DNA of 64,000 bases from Rhizobium ecuadorense (GCF_001187535.1 NZ_LFIO01001075.1:1-64000), one strand, 5' to 3'. Positions 43,976 through 53,826 are shown, counted from the first letter of the stretch. Numbers and translations are program-made. Notes: generated by a model not told the origin, from the letters alone.

Positions 43976-45652
43976 AGCGGCCGCGCAACCGGCAGGCACC
44001 GAAGGAGGCTCCGTCGGCACCGCCTTTTCGATCGCATAGAGCTTAGCGAAGCCGGCATCCTCGATCAGCATCAGTCCTGCCGGCATCGAGGTACCAACAT
44101 AACGGTCGGACGTATCCGCATTGACGACGAGGATGAAATCGAAACGTCCGCGCCAGTCCGACAGATAGGGCGTGAAATTTTCATAGACCTGCATCATTGC
44201 CGGGCACAAAAGCACGCCGATCGACAACAGATTGCCTTCGGGAACCGCGATCTCAGACCATGGTGTCAGAACCGATAGCGGCTGCTTGCCTTTCGCGGTG
44301 AAGAGCGTCGGCACGAACGCATGCGCGAAAGGCGTGGCAAGCGTCGGCAGGTGCCAGAAGGTCTCCTCTCTGAAGAAAAAATACCGGTTGGAGTGGGCAA
44401 AGCCGCTCACCATCTTGGGGTCATGCCCCAGAGGCAGAACGGCCGCGCCGACCGGCACCTTTTTGAGTACGGTCTCGACGGCGGCGACGTCCTTTTGTCC
44501 CAGCCACCAATTCCAGCCGATCCAGCCGGTCCGGCCGAAAACCGCGAGATTAACGACGAGCGCCAGCAACAGCGCCTGTCGGCGTGGCAGATTGGCGAAA
44601 GGACACACCATCGCCATGGCGACGAGTGCCGTCATGATCGGAAAGCGCCAACTGATCCATCCGGTGCCGAGCATGTGGCGAGGTGAAACACAGGAGAGCA
44701 GCAGCAGGCCGCCGGCGGCCACGGCAAGACCGGCATGGATGCGGATATCGCCCGCGCGTACGGCACGCGTGCAGATGAGGATCAGCGGCAGAACCAGCAC
44801 CACGTCTACCACCGGGATATACGAGGTGATGGCGGAGAGCAAATTCATGACAATCAGGAGGACGCCGTCGTTCCAGGCAAGGGCAAGGCCGTTGCCACCG
44901 GCATTCGGTAAAGCTGGCGCACGGAGATAGAGTGCGAACGGCGGCAGGACACAGGCGCCCAGCGCCAGCGTCAAACGGCCGGCGAGCCTCAGCAGCCCTA
45001 CCCTCGATCGCAAGATGTCGAAACGCCAGGAAAATTCCAGGCCGCAAACGATCGCCATATAGAAGCCGAGCGAGAAGATATGCATCACCGTCAGCATCAG
45101 CGCGGCGGCAAGCCGCCAGGCAAAAAGCAGAGCGAGATTTCCGCGCTGCAGCCGCAGGTCGACGCAGCCGAAGACCAAGGCCATGCCGAGGCCAATCTGG
45201 AAATTGATGAAGCCGCCGATCATGGTGGCGCACCACCCAAGCGACAGCATGGCGATCTGCCAATAGTGGCGGCCGCCGAAAAGCGCCCGGTGCAGGCTGA
45301 TCGCGCCAAGCGACGGCAGCACGATCGCCAGGAAAAGCAACGTCCGTGCCAGCCTATCGGCGCCGACAATAGGTCCCAGCCAGATGGCGAGAAGATCGAT
45401 GCCGACGTTGGTGAAGGTGCGGCTCCAATCGATCGCGTAGATCTCCGGAAACGGCTGCTCGCTGATCCCGCCGGAAAGGAGCCAGATGCGGGCATAATGA
45501 TTGGCATAGTCGAGCACCGGCGGGAAGGGAAAGAGCACGACAAGGATCGCAACAAACCCGACGAAAACGAGGATCGCAACGGTAGAATCCTGTCGGGTTA
45601 TCAATTCCCCAGGCTCGGCCGTGGCAAGACGAGACTCCGCAATCCGGTCCAT
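43970..45652 (-). CDS. Polytopic membrane protein, GT-C-like
   Basis: 560 aa with about ten to twelve hydrophobic helices, then a soluble C-terminal domain of about 150 residues (LKKVPVGAAVLPLGHDPKM... WRGRFDFILVVNADTSDRYVG). The layout fits polyprenyl-phosphate-dependent GT-C glycosyltransferases, and the first loop contains D-Y-A-N-H-Y near residue 50. The start overlaps the stop of the GT2 gene (TGATG), so they act together, probably to transfer a sugar from a lipid carrier to an envelope acceptor (inference). Confidence 0.7.
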   Translation of the reverse strand: MDRIAESRLATAEPGELITRQDSTVAILVFVGFVAILVVLFPFPPVLDYANHYARIWLLSGGISEQPFPEIYAIDWSRTFTNVGIDLLAIWLGPIVGADRLARTLLFLAIVLPSLGAISLHRALFGGRHYWQIAMLSLGWCATMIGGFINFQIGLGMALVFGCVDLRLQRGNLALLFAWRLAAALMLTVMHIFSLGFYMAIVCGLEFSWRFDILRSRVGLLRLAGRLTLALGACVLPPFALYLRAPALPNAGGNGLALAWNDGVLLIVMNLLSAITSYIPVVDVVLVLPLILICTRAVRAGDIRIHAGLAVAAGGLLLLSCVSPRHMLGTGWISWRFPIMTALVAMAMVCPFANLPRRQALLLALVVNLAVFGRTGWIGWNWWLGQKDVAAVETVLKKVPVGAAVLPLGHDPKMVSGFAHSNRYFFFREETFWHLPTLATPFAHAFVPTLFTAKGKQPLSVLTPWSEIAVPEGNLLSIGVLLCPAMMQVYENFTPYLSDWRGRFDFILVVNADTSDRYVGTSMPAGLMLIEDAGFAKLYAIEKAVPTEPPSVPAGCAAAL

Positions 45653-46725
45653 CAGCCGATCCGACTGTTCTTTTGCAAGCTGCTCTTCTGCTGCGCAGGC
45701 GGCTCACCGGCTACGAAGGCCGCATCCAGCGCGGCGCGCTTGTCGCCGGCGCTCATTTCCGAAAAAGCCGTCGGCAGCTCGGCATGTTCGCCTCCGCGCA
45801 GGATGGTCTCGATCATAAACATCGGCCGCCTCTTGCTCTCCTGCACGAGGCGGCCGAGATATTCGCCGATGATGCCGATGCAGATCAGCTGGATGGCGCT
45901 GAAGGCGCTGACGGCGGCCATGATCGACGACCAGCCGGTGACCGTTTCATCTTGCAGCCAGCGCACGAAAGTATAGACGAGCAGCGCCATCGCGACGCCG
46001 GCGCTGATCATGCCAAGCCATGTGGCGATGCGCAGTGGCGTCGTCGAAAAGCTGGTGATCGCATCGAGCGCGAAATTGATCATCTTGCGCAGCGGATATT
46101 TCGTCGTGCCGGCAAAGCGGGCGTCACGCTCATAGGGCAAAGCGACCTGCCTGCCGCCGATCCAGCTGACCATGCCGCGGATGAACCGATCGCGCTCCGG
46201 CATCGCCAGCAGGATATCGACGACGCGCCGGCGCATCAGCCGGAAATCGCCGGTATCGCGCGGGATCGTCACGGAAGCGAGCCTGGAGAGCGCACGATAG
46301 AAAAGCGAAGCGGTGGCGAGCTTGAACCAGGTTTCGCCTTCGCGCCGCGTGCGCTGGCCGTAGACGACGTCGGCGCCGCGCTCCATGATCGGCATCATCA
46401 TCAAAAGCAGCTCGGGCGGATCCTGAAGATCGGCGTCGATCAAAAGAACACGCTCGCCGCGCGAGGCGGAAAGACCGGCCGTTGACGCCAGCTGGTGGCC
46501 GTGATTGCGCAACAGACGCACGCCGAGGACCTGCGACACTTTTTCGGCCAGTTCCGAAATGATCTCCCAGGTGCCGTCGGACGAGCCGTCGTCGACGAGA
46601 ATGAGTTCGAAGGCGTCGCCTGCGATGCTCTGCGCGGCACCGCTAGCGCGGCGGCAAAATTCGCGCAGGCCTTCTTCCTCGTTATGACAAGGCGCGACGA
46701 TGGAAAGAAACGGTGCTTGCGTCAT
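45652..46725 (-). CDS. Family 2 glycosyltransferase, GtrB/DPM1-like
   Basis: 357 aa. GT2 start LSIVAPCHNEEEGLREF, LILVDDGSSDGTW, the metal-binding LIDADLQDPPELL and YGQRTRREGETWFK. Two C-terminal transmembrane helices (TWLGMISAGVAMALLVYTFV, AFSAIQLICIGIIGEYLGRL) are typical of enzymes that load a sugar onto undecaprenyl phosphate. A longer than usual tail of ~50 residues follows. First gene of the pair with the GT-C-like protein. Confidence 0.87.
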   Translation of the reverse strand: MTQAPFLSIVAPCHNEEEGLREFCRRASGAAQSIAGDAFELILVDDGSSDGTWEIISELAEKVSQVLGVRLLRNHGHQLASTAGLSASRGERVLLIDADLQDPPELLLMMMPIMERGADVVYGQRTRREGETWFKLATASLFYRALSRLASVTIPRDTGDFRLMRRRVVDILLAMPERDRFIRGMVSWIGGRQVALPYERDARFAGTTKYPLRKMINFALDAITSFSTTPLRIATWLGMISAGVAMALLVYTFVRWLQDETVTGWSSIMAAVSAFSAIQLICIGIIGEYLGRLVQESKRRPMFMIETILRGGEHAELPTAFSEMSAGDKRAALDAAFVAGEPPAQQKSSLQKNSRIG

Positions 46726-46822
46726 GCGGACGGCGGTGCCTGCTTGATTGATGGCGCCAGCCTAGCCGGGAAACGTCAAACATCCTTTAATGGCTGGATG
46801 GCAGCCCCTGAGCGCCCCCGAG

Positions 46823-47731
46823 CTATTCCGCCGCGATGATCTCGCGCACGCCGTCGACATCGCGAGCCGGCGAAGCGCCGTAGAGGCGGCTGTATTCGCG
46901 GCTGAACTGCGACGGGCTCTGATAGCCGACGCGATGACCGGCCGTGCCGGCATCGAGACGCTCGACGAACATCAGCCGGCGCGCTTCATGCAGGCGGAGC
47001 TGCTTCTGATACTGCACCGGCGTCAGCGCCGTGACCGATTTGAAGTGGTGATGGAAGGACGAGACGCTCATGTTGACGCGGTCGGCAAGATCTTCGATCC
47101 GCAGCGGCCGGGCGAAATTCTCCTTCAGCCAGGCGACGGCGCGCGCGATCCTGTTGCTGTGGCTGTCCGACGTGGCGATGTTGATCAGACGGGCGCCATG
47201 CGGCCCGGTCAGCACCCGGTAGAGAATTTCCTGCTCGATCAGCGGCGCCATGGCAGGAATATCGCCTGGACGATCGAGCAAACGCAGCAGCCGGACGGCA
47301 GCATCCATAAGCTCCGGCGGCGCGACGTTCACCACCAGGCCGCGCTGCCCGTCGGTATGAGCAGCCGGGCGGGGAATATCGATGCGGCTGAGCAGTTCCA
47401 ATAGCTTTTCGGAATCGATCGCCAGCCCCAGGCAGAGATGCGGGACCTCGGGGCTTGCCTCCGTGACGCGCCAGGCGACCGGCAGGTCGAGCGAGGTGAG
47501 CAGATAGTCCCCCGTCCCGTAGCTGATAAGCTCAGTGCCGAGTTGCAGGCTCTTGGCCCCCTGCAGCACGAAGCCAAAACAGGGCCGGTAGCTACTGTAC
47601 GAGGGATCGCTGGGCCTGGACCGGCGGCTGACGTGAAGATTGCCGATTGTAGTCGAGAACTCGCCGTCGCCAGGCGCGAAGCGCATCGCGATGTCGACGA
47701 TTTCCTGGTAGGGGCTGAAAGGCAAAGTCAT
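46823..47731 (-). CDS. AraC-family regulator
   Basis: 302 aa. N-terminal AraC_N cupin-like domain (YRPCFGFVLQGAKSLQLGTELISYGTGDYLLTSLDLP) and two C-terminal HTH motifs (RIEDLADRVNMSVSSFHHHFKSVTALTPVQYQKQLRLHEARRLM; VGYQSPSQFSREYSRLYG). It resembles YqhC, which senses aldehydes and activates an alcohol dehydrogenase. Here it is divergent from an NADP-type alcohol dehydrogenase, fitting the same role. Confidence 0.87.
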   Translation of the reverse strand: MTLPFSPYQEIVDIAMRFAPGDGEFSTTIGNLHVSRRSRPSDPSYSSYRPCFGFVLQGAKSLQLGTELISYGTGDYLLTSLDLPVAWRVTEASPEVPHLCLGLAIDSEKLLELLSRIDIPRPAAHTDGQRGLVVNVAPPELMDAAVRLLRLLDRPGDIPAMAPLIEQEILYRVLTGPHGARLINIATSDSHSNRIARAVAWLKENFARPLRIEDLADRVNMSVSSFHHHFKSVTALTPVQYQKQLRLHEARRLMFVERLDAGTAGHRVGYQSPSQFSREYSRLYGASPARDVDGVREIIAAE

Positions 47732-47790
47732 GCGGCAACTCTTTCTGTCAGCTGTCTGATGCCGACGCTACCGCCCTTATCTAGAGTGCC

Positions 47791-47840
47791 TTTGCGATTT
47801 CGCAAACAGGTGGGCGCCGCACTTTTGCAGGATCGTGCAA
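47791..47840. promoter_or_regulatory. Inverted repeats between AraC and alcohol dehydrogenase genes
   Basis: TTTGCGA-TT-TCGCAAA (47791-47806) is a perfect 7-bp-arm repeat. TTGCA-GGATCG-TGCAA (47825-47840) follows 18 bases later. Both share the TTGC/GCAA half-site and are candidate sites for the AraC regulator. Confidence 0.5.
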
Positions 47841-47932
47841 GAAGCTGAGAGGATCGCTCTAACGCCTTTGCCAACATCCGGGCAATAGTCCGCCATCACG
47901 CTCAACCCCTCCCAACCCAAAGGAAGCTTCAG

Positions 47933-48979
47933 ATGGCTATCGCAAAAGGCTATGCCGCAACCGACGCGTCGCAACCGCTGACCCCCTTCACCTTCGAGCG
48001 CCGCGAACCCAACGATGACGACGTCGTCATCGCAGTTCAATATTGCGGCGTCTGCCACTCCGACATTCACCAGGCCCGCAACGAGTGGGGCAATTCCATA
48101 TTCCCGATGGTACCTGGCCACGAGGTCGCCGGCGTCGTTTCCGCCGTCGGCTCCAAGGTCACGCAATTTAAGGTCGGCGACCGCGTCGGCGTCGGCTGCT
48201 TCGTCGATTCCTGCGTCGGCTGCGCCGCGCGTGATCTGGACTACGAGCACTTCCTGCCGGGCCTCGTCCCGACCTATAATGGCTACGAAGCCGATGGCAC
48301 GACCCCGACCTTCGGCGGCTATTCCGACTCGATCGTCGTCAAGGAAGGTTATGTGCTGCGCTTCCCCGACAATATTCCGCTCGATTCCGGTGCCCCGCTG
48401 CTTTGCGCCGGTATCACGCTCTATTCGCCGCTCGCGCATTGGAAAGCCGGTCCCGGCAAGAAGATCGCGATCGTCGGCATGGGCGGTCTCGGCCATATGG
48501 GCTTGAAGATCGGTGCTGCCATGGGTGCCGACATCACCGTCCTCTCCCAGTCGCTGTCGAAGAAGGAAGACGGCCTCAAGCTCGGCGCCAAGGACTATTA
48601 TGCAACGAGCGACGCCGAGACCTTCACCAAGCTCGCCGGCAGCTTCGACCTCATCATCAACACGGTCGGCACGGCGATCGACTGGAACGCCTATCTCAAC
48701 CTGTTGAAGTCTGACGGCACAATGGTTCTGGTCGGCGTTCCCGAGCACCCGGTTCCGGTCCACGCCTTCTCGGTCATCGGCGGGCGCAAGAGCCTTGCGG
48801 GCTCGATGATCGGCTCGATCAAGGAAACCCAGGAAATGCTCGACTTCTGCGGCAAGCACAACATCGTCTCCGAGATCGAGAAGATCAAGATCCAGGACAT
48901 CAACGAGGCTTATGAACGCGTCCTGAAGAGCGACGTCCGCTACCGCTTCGTCATCGATATCGCCTCACTGGCTGCTTGA
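47933..48979 (+). CDS. Zinc-type NAD(P)-dependent alcohol dehydrogenase (YahK-like)
   Basis: 348 aa MDR-family enzyme. Catalytic zinc ligands are Cys in [10 protein letters not shown] and the GHE of [10 protein letters not shown]; the nucleotide loop is [12 protein letters not shown]. The structural-zinc lobe is degenerate: the usual four Cys are reduced to CVGC ([17 protein letters not shown]), so the second zinc is probably lost. It likely reduces aldehydes to alcohols with NADPH, controlled by the divergent AraC protein. Confidence 0.9.
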   Translation: MAIAKGYAATDASQPLTPFTFERREPNDDDVVIAVQYCGVCHSDIHQARNEWGNSIFPMVPGHEVAGVVSAVGSKVTQFKVGDRVGVGCFVDSCVGCAARDLDYEHFLPGLVPTYNGYEADGTTPTFGGYSDSIVVKEGYVLRFPDNIPLDSGAPLLCAGITLYSPLAHWKAGPGKKIAIVGMGGLGHMGLKIGAAMGADITVLSQSLSKKEDGLKLGAKDYYATSDAETFTKLAGSFDLIINTVGTAIDWNAYLNLLKSDGTMVLVGVPEHPVPVHAFSVIGGRKSLAGSMIGSIKETQEMLDFCGKHNIVSEIEKIKIQDINEAYERVLKSDVRYRFVIDIASLAA

Positions 48980-48984
48980 GGAAT

Positions 48985-49017
48985 GAGAGGCGGCTCCTTC
49001 GGGGGCCGCCACTCTCT
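48985..49017. terminator. Hairpin between converging genes
   Basis: GAGAGGCGGC pairs with GCCGCCACTC across a CC-TTCG-GG tip. No long T-run follows, so it may act as a weak bidirectional terminator between the dehydrogenase and the GTPase gene. Confidence 0.45.
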
Positions 49018-49041
49018 ACTTACGCGGACTTCTTGATCGCC

Positions 49042-51000
49042 TCACGACACGCCCGCCGCACTCCCCCGCAGCCGCAACAGATATTCGACCGGGTTGAATG
49101 GATCAGGCCCGGAGCGCCGGCGCAGGCGCGGTGGCCCGGCCACAGGGGCATAGTGATCGAAAGCGGTTTCCATCGTCCCTGCCCCGCTCGTCAGGCCCGG
49201 CAATTGCTGCTGGACGCTTTGAACCATCTGAGACGCCAAAGTGCCTTCGAGCCGCGCCACGCCATCGGCGATCACGGAACCCGACGTCGCCGCAGCGGAT
49301 TTCGCCAACAGAGTCACCACGCTGCTCAGGCTCTCGGCAGGCGCTTCCAAGTGAAAGCGGTCGAAAGGTTCGCAGAGGACAGTTTGCGCGGCCGAGAGCG
49401 CCGATGCCAGCACCCAGGAGGTCAGTTGCCGGAAATCGGCGGCGGTGCTGGCCGGCGAGCTATGACGCGCCGCCGTCATAGCCACATGGCAATCGATGAC
49501 CTGCCAGCCGAAAATGCCCTGCTTCAGCGTTTCGAACACGGTCGCCTCGACCGCCCGGTAGAAGGCGACCGGCATCTGGCCGACATCCACCTCGAGCGCA
49601 AAGCTGTTGCCCGTCCCGGCAGGACGCGGTTCGACCCGCAGGCCGACGGTGGCGAGAAACGGATTGGGCTCCTTGAAGAGGATCTGCAGGCCGGTTCCGG
49701 TTGCCGCCGGCCTCTCGGCCAGAATGACCGTGCTTTCCTCGAAGCTCGCCTCGAGGCCGAAATCCGTCAGCAGCGTCGCTTGGATCACCTCCTTCTGCAC
49801 CTCGCCGTAGAGCGATACGAAGACCTCGTCGGTCTCTTCGTTCCGGTGCAGGTTGATCAGCGGATCCTGTTCGGCCATCCGGCTCAACGCCAGCCACAGC
49901 GCCGCCCTGTCCGAAGGCCGCCGCGCAAGGACGCGGGTTTCTAGCGTCGGCGGCGCGAAGTGAACCCTTCCGGTCGCACCCGGATCGCCACCCACCGCAT
50001 CGCCGATCCGGGCCCCGGAAAGTCCGCTGAGGCGCGCGATCTGTCCGGCGCCAAAGCTCTCGGCGGCATGACTGCGCCCGCGCCCGAAGAGCTGGATTGC
50101 GGTTACTCTTTCCGGGCCTTTCGGCAGATCGAGATATTGCCGCAGCCGCACCGTGCCGGATGTCAGATACACATAACACTGCTTCTCGCCACCCCAGCCG
50201 CGCTCGATCTTGAAGATCTTGCCGGCGACCGGCCCATCCGGATCGGGATGTTGCTCGGGCAAGATCGCCGCAATGGCCGAGGCCAGCGCGGGCACGCCGG
50301 CGCCGGTCATGGCCGCGCCGGCGAAGACGGGATGCACCAGGCTGCGCGCCGCCTGATCGGCCAGAGCGCGGCTGAGCCTTTCCCGCGTCAGGCGTTCCGG
50401 GGCGAGCACATAGTCGTCGAGCAGCGCTTCGTCGTTTTCCCCGAGCGCCTCGCAGAGCGCCGAAAAGAGCGGCTCGCGTCCCGGGTCCAGGGCCTCCACC
50501 CGGGCAAGCTTGCTGCCGGCATCGATGACCGAAGACATGGCGATCGGCCGGACGGCAAGCTGCGCGGCAAGCGCCTCCATCACCTCCCCATACCGGGCGC
50601 CGAGGCGATCGACCTTGTTGACGAAGAAGACGAATGGAACGCCGAGCCGCCGCAGCGCCCGCACCAGCACACGCGTCTGCGCCTGCACGCCCTCGACCGC
50701 CGAGACGACGACGACCGCCGCGTCCAGCAACCCGAGCACCCGCTCCACTTCGGCGATGAAGTCGGGGTGGCCGGGCGTGTCGATCAGATTGACGGTCCTG
50801 CCGCCGATCGTAAACGACACCACCGCGGCCCTGATCGTGATGCCGCGCTGCCGTTCGAGTTCGAGCGTATCCGTCTGTGTATTGCCGGTATCGACGCTGC
50901 CCAGCTTGTCGATGACTCCGGCGTCAAAAAGCAGTCTTTCGGTAAGGCTAGTCTTGCCTGCATCCACATGGGCGAGGATGCCCAGATTCAAAGTGCGCAT
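49042..51000 (-). CDS. EF-G-like GTPase, TetM/OtrA-type ribosomal protection family
   Basis: 652 aa. G1 AHVDAGKTSLTE, G2 RGITI, G3 DTPGHPDF and G4 NKVD are intact, followed by EF-G domains II-V. The length and the ERGWGGEKQCYVYLTSGTVRLRQ domain II match TetM/TetO/OtrA proteins, which remove tetracycline from the ribosome. Chromosomal homologues are common in rhizobia and actinobacteria without mobile elements, so drug resistance is not established; it may be an accessory translation factor. No tetR or leader peptide is seen upstream. Confidence 0.82.
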   Translation of the reverse strand: MRTLNLGILAHVDAGKTSLTERLLFDAGVIDKLGSVDTGNTQTDTLELERQRGITIRAAVVSFTIGGRTVNLIDTPGHPDFIAEVERVLGLLDAAVVVVSAVEGVQAQTRVLVRALRRLGVPFVFFVNKVDRLGARYGEVMEALAAQLAVRPIAMSSVIDAGSKLARVEALDPGREPLFSALCEALGENDEALLDDYVLAPERLTRERLSRALADQAARSLVHPVFAGAAMTGAGVPALASAIAAILPEQHPDPDGPVAGKIFKIERGWGGEKQCYVYLTSGTVRLRQYLDLPKGPERVTAIQLFGRGRSHAAESFGAGQIARLSGLSGARIGDAVGGDPGATGRVHFAPPTLETRVLARRPSDRAALWLALSRMAEQDPLINLHRNEETDEVFVSLYGEVQKEVIQATLLTDFGLEASFEESTVILAERPAATGTGLQILFKEPNPFLATVGLRVEPRPAGTGNSFALEVDVGQMPVAFYRAVEATVFETLKQGIFGWQVIDCHVAMTAARHSSPASTAADFRQLTSWVLASALSAAQTVLCEPFDRFHLEAPAESLSSVVTLLAKSAAATSGSVIADGVARLEGTLASQMVQSVQQQLPGLTSGAGTMETAFDHYAPVAGPPRLRRRSGPDPFNPVEYLLRLRGSAAGVS

Positions 51001-51211
51001 AAACCACCAACTTCTCAGAAATTCGGATGTGATTTTCGTGAGAAGTGACTCGGCGCATTGGAACCTCTATCCGTTGATACGGCTGGATGCGGCATTCCCG
51101 GGTGGTGGGGAGACGCGGGCGGGATGCTAAGGCGGTGTGGGGAGATGTGTCAAGGTTGGGAGTAATGCCTTCACGGCGCAAACGCGCCGTGGCCGGCTTC
51201 CTGTACCGGCG

Positions 51212-51405
51212 TGCCGTGGCCGCCCCCCTCTGCCCTGCCGGGCATCTCCCCCACAGGTGGGGAGATTACAAGCGGCTCAACCCGTCCGGCCCGTCTATCG
51301 TTTCACTTCGCTGAACGCTGATTGTTTGGGGAAGCCTTTACGCCCAGCCAACCTCCCCACCTGTGGGGGAGATGGCCGGCAGGCCAGAGGGGGCTACCAC
51401 GGCAT
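51212..51405. repeat. RIME-like inverted intergenic repeat
   Basis: A ~57-bp arm at 51212-51268 (with CATCTCCCCCACAGGTGGGG) recurs inverted at 51349-51405 with a few changes, ~80 bases apart. Each arm itself contains a CCCCCACAGGTGGGG-type hairpin. The flanks (51001-51211 and 51406-51528) contain no gene I can support. Confidence 0.8.
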
Positions 51406-51528
51406 GCCCTCTCTTGCTGTCCTCCGGCTTCCCTCTGTCGTCGTGGCGCTCCCGTGTAGAACACGGCCCATAGTGCGTCCCTCCATGCCAAGGAAAATAA
51501 TGCACCATCAAATGCCGGGACTAAACAC

Positions 51529-52794
51529 CTACCCCTCCTCCCGCATCGTCTCCCGCTGCGTGATCAGCCGGGCGCTGTGCTGGCCGCTCAGATAGATCCA
51601 CAGCCAGCTCCAGGCGACCGAGAAGCGGGAGCGGGTGCCGATCAGGAAGTAGATATGGGCAAGGCCCCAGATCCACCAGGCGATCCAGCCCTTGAGCTTG
51701 ATCCGGCCGAAATCGATGATCGCCGCACTCTGGCCGATCGTCGCCAGGCTGCCCTGATGCCGGTAGCGGAAGGGTGCCGGTGCGGGCTTGCCGGACAGGC
51801 GGGCGCGAATGACCTTGGCGACGTAGCCACCCTGCTGCTTGGCCGCCGGTGCAATGCCTGGCACTGGCTTGCCGTCCTCGCGCATGACCGAGGCCGTGTC
51901 GCCGATGACGAAAACGTCGGGCAGCCCCGGCGCGCTCAGATCCTTTTCGACGACGACGCGCCCGGCCCGGTCGGCCGGCACGTCAAGCCAGCGCGCCGCC
52001 GGCGAAGCGGTGACGCCGGCCGCCCAGACGATCGTCCGGCTGGCGACAAAGGTCTCGCCGATATTCACGCCGTCGGCATTGCAGTCGGTTACCGGCCTGC
52101 CGAGATGGATCTCGACCCCGAGTTTCTCCAGCGCCGTCTGAGCATAGGCCGAAAGCTCCTCGGCGAAGGTCGGCAGCACCCGCGAACCGGCCTCGACCAG
52201 CACGACGCGGGTCTTGCGCGTATCGATGTTGCGGAATTCCTTGGGCAGGGTGAAATGCGCGAGCTCGGCAATGATGCCGGCAAGCTCGACGCCGGTCGGG
52301 CCGGCACCGACGATGGTGAAGGTCAGCAGCGCCTCGCGCACGGCGGGATCGCTCTCCATCTCGGCCTTTTCGAAGGCGAGCAGCACGCGCCGGCGGATCG
52401 TCGTCGCATCCTCCAGCGTCTTCAGGCCGGGCGCCACCGGCTCCCATTCGTCATGGCCGAAATACGCATGCGTCGCCCCGGTCGCCAGCACCAGCGTATC
52501 GTAAACCAGAGTCATGCCGTTGCGGAGAGATACCGTCTTCGCGCCGCTGTCGACACCGGTGACCTCGCCGAGCAGCACCGTCACATCGGGCCGGTCGGCA
52601 TAGAGGCGGCGGATCGGCCAGGCGATCTCCGAGGTGGAGAGGATGGTGGTCGCCACCTGATAGAGTAGCGGCTGGAAGAGATGATGATTGCGCCGGTCGA
52701 CGAGCGTGACCTTCACACCCGCCCCCTTCAACCCGTTGACGAGCTGCAGCCCGCCGAAACCTCCACCGACAACGACGACATGATGATCGCTCAC
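51529..52794 (-). CDS. ndh: Type II NADH dehydrogenase (NDH-2)
   Basis: 421 aa FAD/NAD-binding oxidoreductase. FAD motif VVVVGGGFGGLQLVNGL, second dinucleotide motif FTIVGAGPTGVELAG, VFVIGDTASV near the C-terminal FAD site, and a hydrophobic amphipathic C-terminus (GWIAWWIWGLAHIYFLIG, SVAWSWLWIYLSG) that attaches to the inner membrane. It passes electrons from NADH to quinone without proton pumping. The GTG start is favoured by AAGGGG at good spacing; ATG at 52815 is an alternative. Confidence 0.88.
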   Translation of the reverse strand: MSDHHVVVVGGGFGGLQLVNGLKGAGVKVTLVDRRNHHLFQPLLYQVATTILSTSEIAWPIRRLYADRPDVTVLLGEVTGVDSGAKTVSLRNGMTLVYDTLVLATGATHAYFGHDEWEPVAPGLKTLEDATTIRRRVLLAFEKAEMESDPAVREALLTFTIVGAGPTGVELAGIIAELAHFTLPKEFRNIDTRKTRVVLVEAGSRVLPTFAEELSAYAQTALEKLGVEIHLGRPVTDCNADGVNIGETFVASRTIVWAAGVTASPAARWLDVPADRAGRVVVEKDLSAPGLPDVFVIGDTASVMREDGKPVPGIAPAAKQQGGYVAKVIRARLSGKPAPAPFRYRHQGSLATIGQSAAIIDFGRIKLKGWIAWWIWGLAHIYFLIGTRSRFSVAWSWLWIYLSGQHSARLITQRETMREEG

Positions 52795-53045
52795 GCACTG
52801 CCCCTTTTGCGCCATTTCGCTCGAAACCAATGTGGCTTTTGCCGCGAATGTTGCAACCGCCGTTTCGGCATGCCTGCCCTGCGCCACCGACGGCAGTCGG
52901 GGCACTCAGGATTATTGGCTTTCAGGTAATCGAGTCCGGCGAAGCTTATGGAGCGGAGATCAGAAAGAGTTATAGCTGCCCAGGCCGAGCCTCGGTTGAG
53001 GTGCAGCCTGGAACCAGTTCACAGCGCAGATGCATAACCCGCCGA

Positions 53046-53561
53046 TCAATAGGAACCGACGCACTGGCGACGGGGCCCGTGATAGGGCTGGAAGGTATTG
53101 TCATAAGCCCTGTACGAACGATAGCGCGCATAGCACCAAGCCTCGTGGCTCCCGCCGCCTCCATAATAGGCTGACGATGCATAGGCGCGATAGGGCCGGC
53201 CGTAATAGCGGTAGGGCGCACCGTAATAGCCATAGGGCCGACCGTAGTAACCGTAGGGCCGACCGTAATAGCCGTATGGCGAGCCGTAATACGAGCCGTA
53301 ATAGGGCTGGGCCAATGCGCCTCCTATGATCGTACCAACGGCCAGACCACCTAAGGCCCAGCCCCAGCCCGATCCATGACCATGATGATAGCCGCCGTGA
53401 TGGCCGCCACCCCAGTGGCCGCCTCGGCCACGCCATTGCACCTGCTCTATCTGCTGCTGAGGTTCGATCCTGGGTGGATTGATAGCCGGAAATGCCTGAG
53501 CCGGCGTGACGCCGGGGATCCCTATGATCAAGCATAACGCAGCGACGGTTAGCTTTCTCAT
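53046..53561 (-). CDS. BA14K-family secreted protein
   Basis: 171 aa with signal peptide (LTVAALCLIIGIPGVTPAQA). The middle has a Gly/His-rich stretch, a hydrophobic Gly-zipper-like helix (GWALGGLAVGTIIGGALAQP), then a repeated Tyr-rich unit (YGYYGRP about five times). The C-terminus WCYARYRSYRAYDNTFQPYH followed by GPRRQC matches the BA14K (Brucella 14-kDa immunoreactive) family. Probably envelope-associated. The DNA shows a matching 24-bp repeat over 53200-53300. Confidence 0.85.
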   Translation of the reverse strand: MRKLTVAALCLIIGIPGVTPAQAFPAINPPRIEPQQQIEQVQWRGRGGHWGGGHHGGYHHGHGSGWGWALGGLAVGTIIGGALAQPYYGSYYGSPYGYYGRPYGYYGRPYGYYGAPYRYYGRPYRAYASSAYYGGGGSHEAWCYARYRSYRAYDNTFQPYHGPRRQCVGSY

Positions 53562-53708
53562 GACTGTCCTCCTCTACTCCTCCAAGAGGAGAGAATATCC
53601 TCCCCTCCTCCTGAACCAAAGGTGAACGTAGTATGTCGAAAAACGTTCCATATAGCGACGCATTAATCGCTATCGATGTCGCGGAGAACTATCGGTTTCG
53701 CCTCTGGA

Positions 53709-53819
53709 GCATGATGCCGAAAAATGTGAGCGGTTTTCTGATGGCGCCATGCCCTAACTATTTGATGTAGAACAGGATTCATATTTAGGCCGATCTGGCC
53801 TGAAATCATCCCGTTCTGG
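53709..53819. repeat. ~110-bp dispersed rhizobial repeat, copy 2
   Basis: Same ordered blocks as copy 1 at 14959-15064 (GCATGATGCCGAAAAATGTG, CGGTTTTC, CTAACTATTTGATGTAGAAC, AGGATT, AATCATCCCGTTCT). It lies between the converging ends of the BA14K region and the Lrp gene. Confidence 0.85.
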
Positions 53820-53826
53820 GCAACGA

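Noticed and set aside
49042..51000. Acquired tetracycline-resistance gene
   Set aside because: No mobile context or regulator, and base composition like its neighbours; family membership alone does not show resistance.
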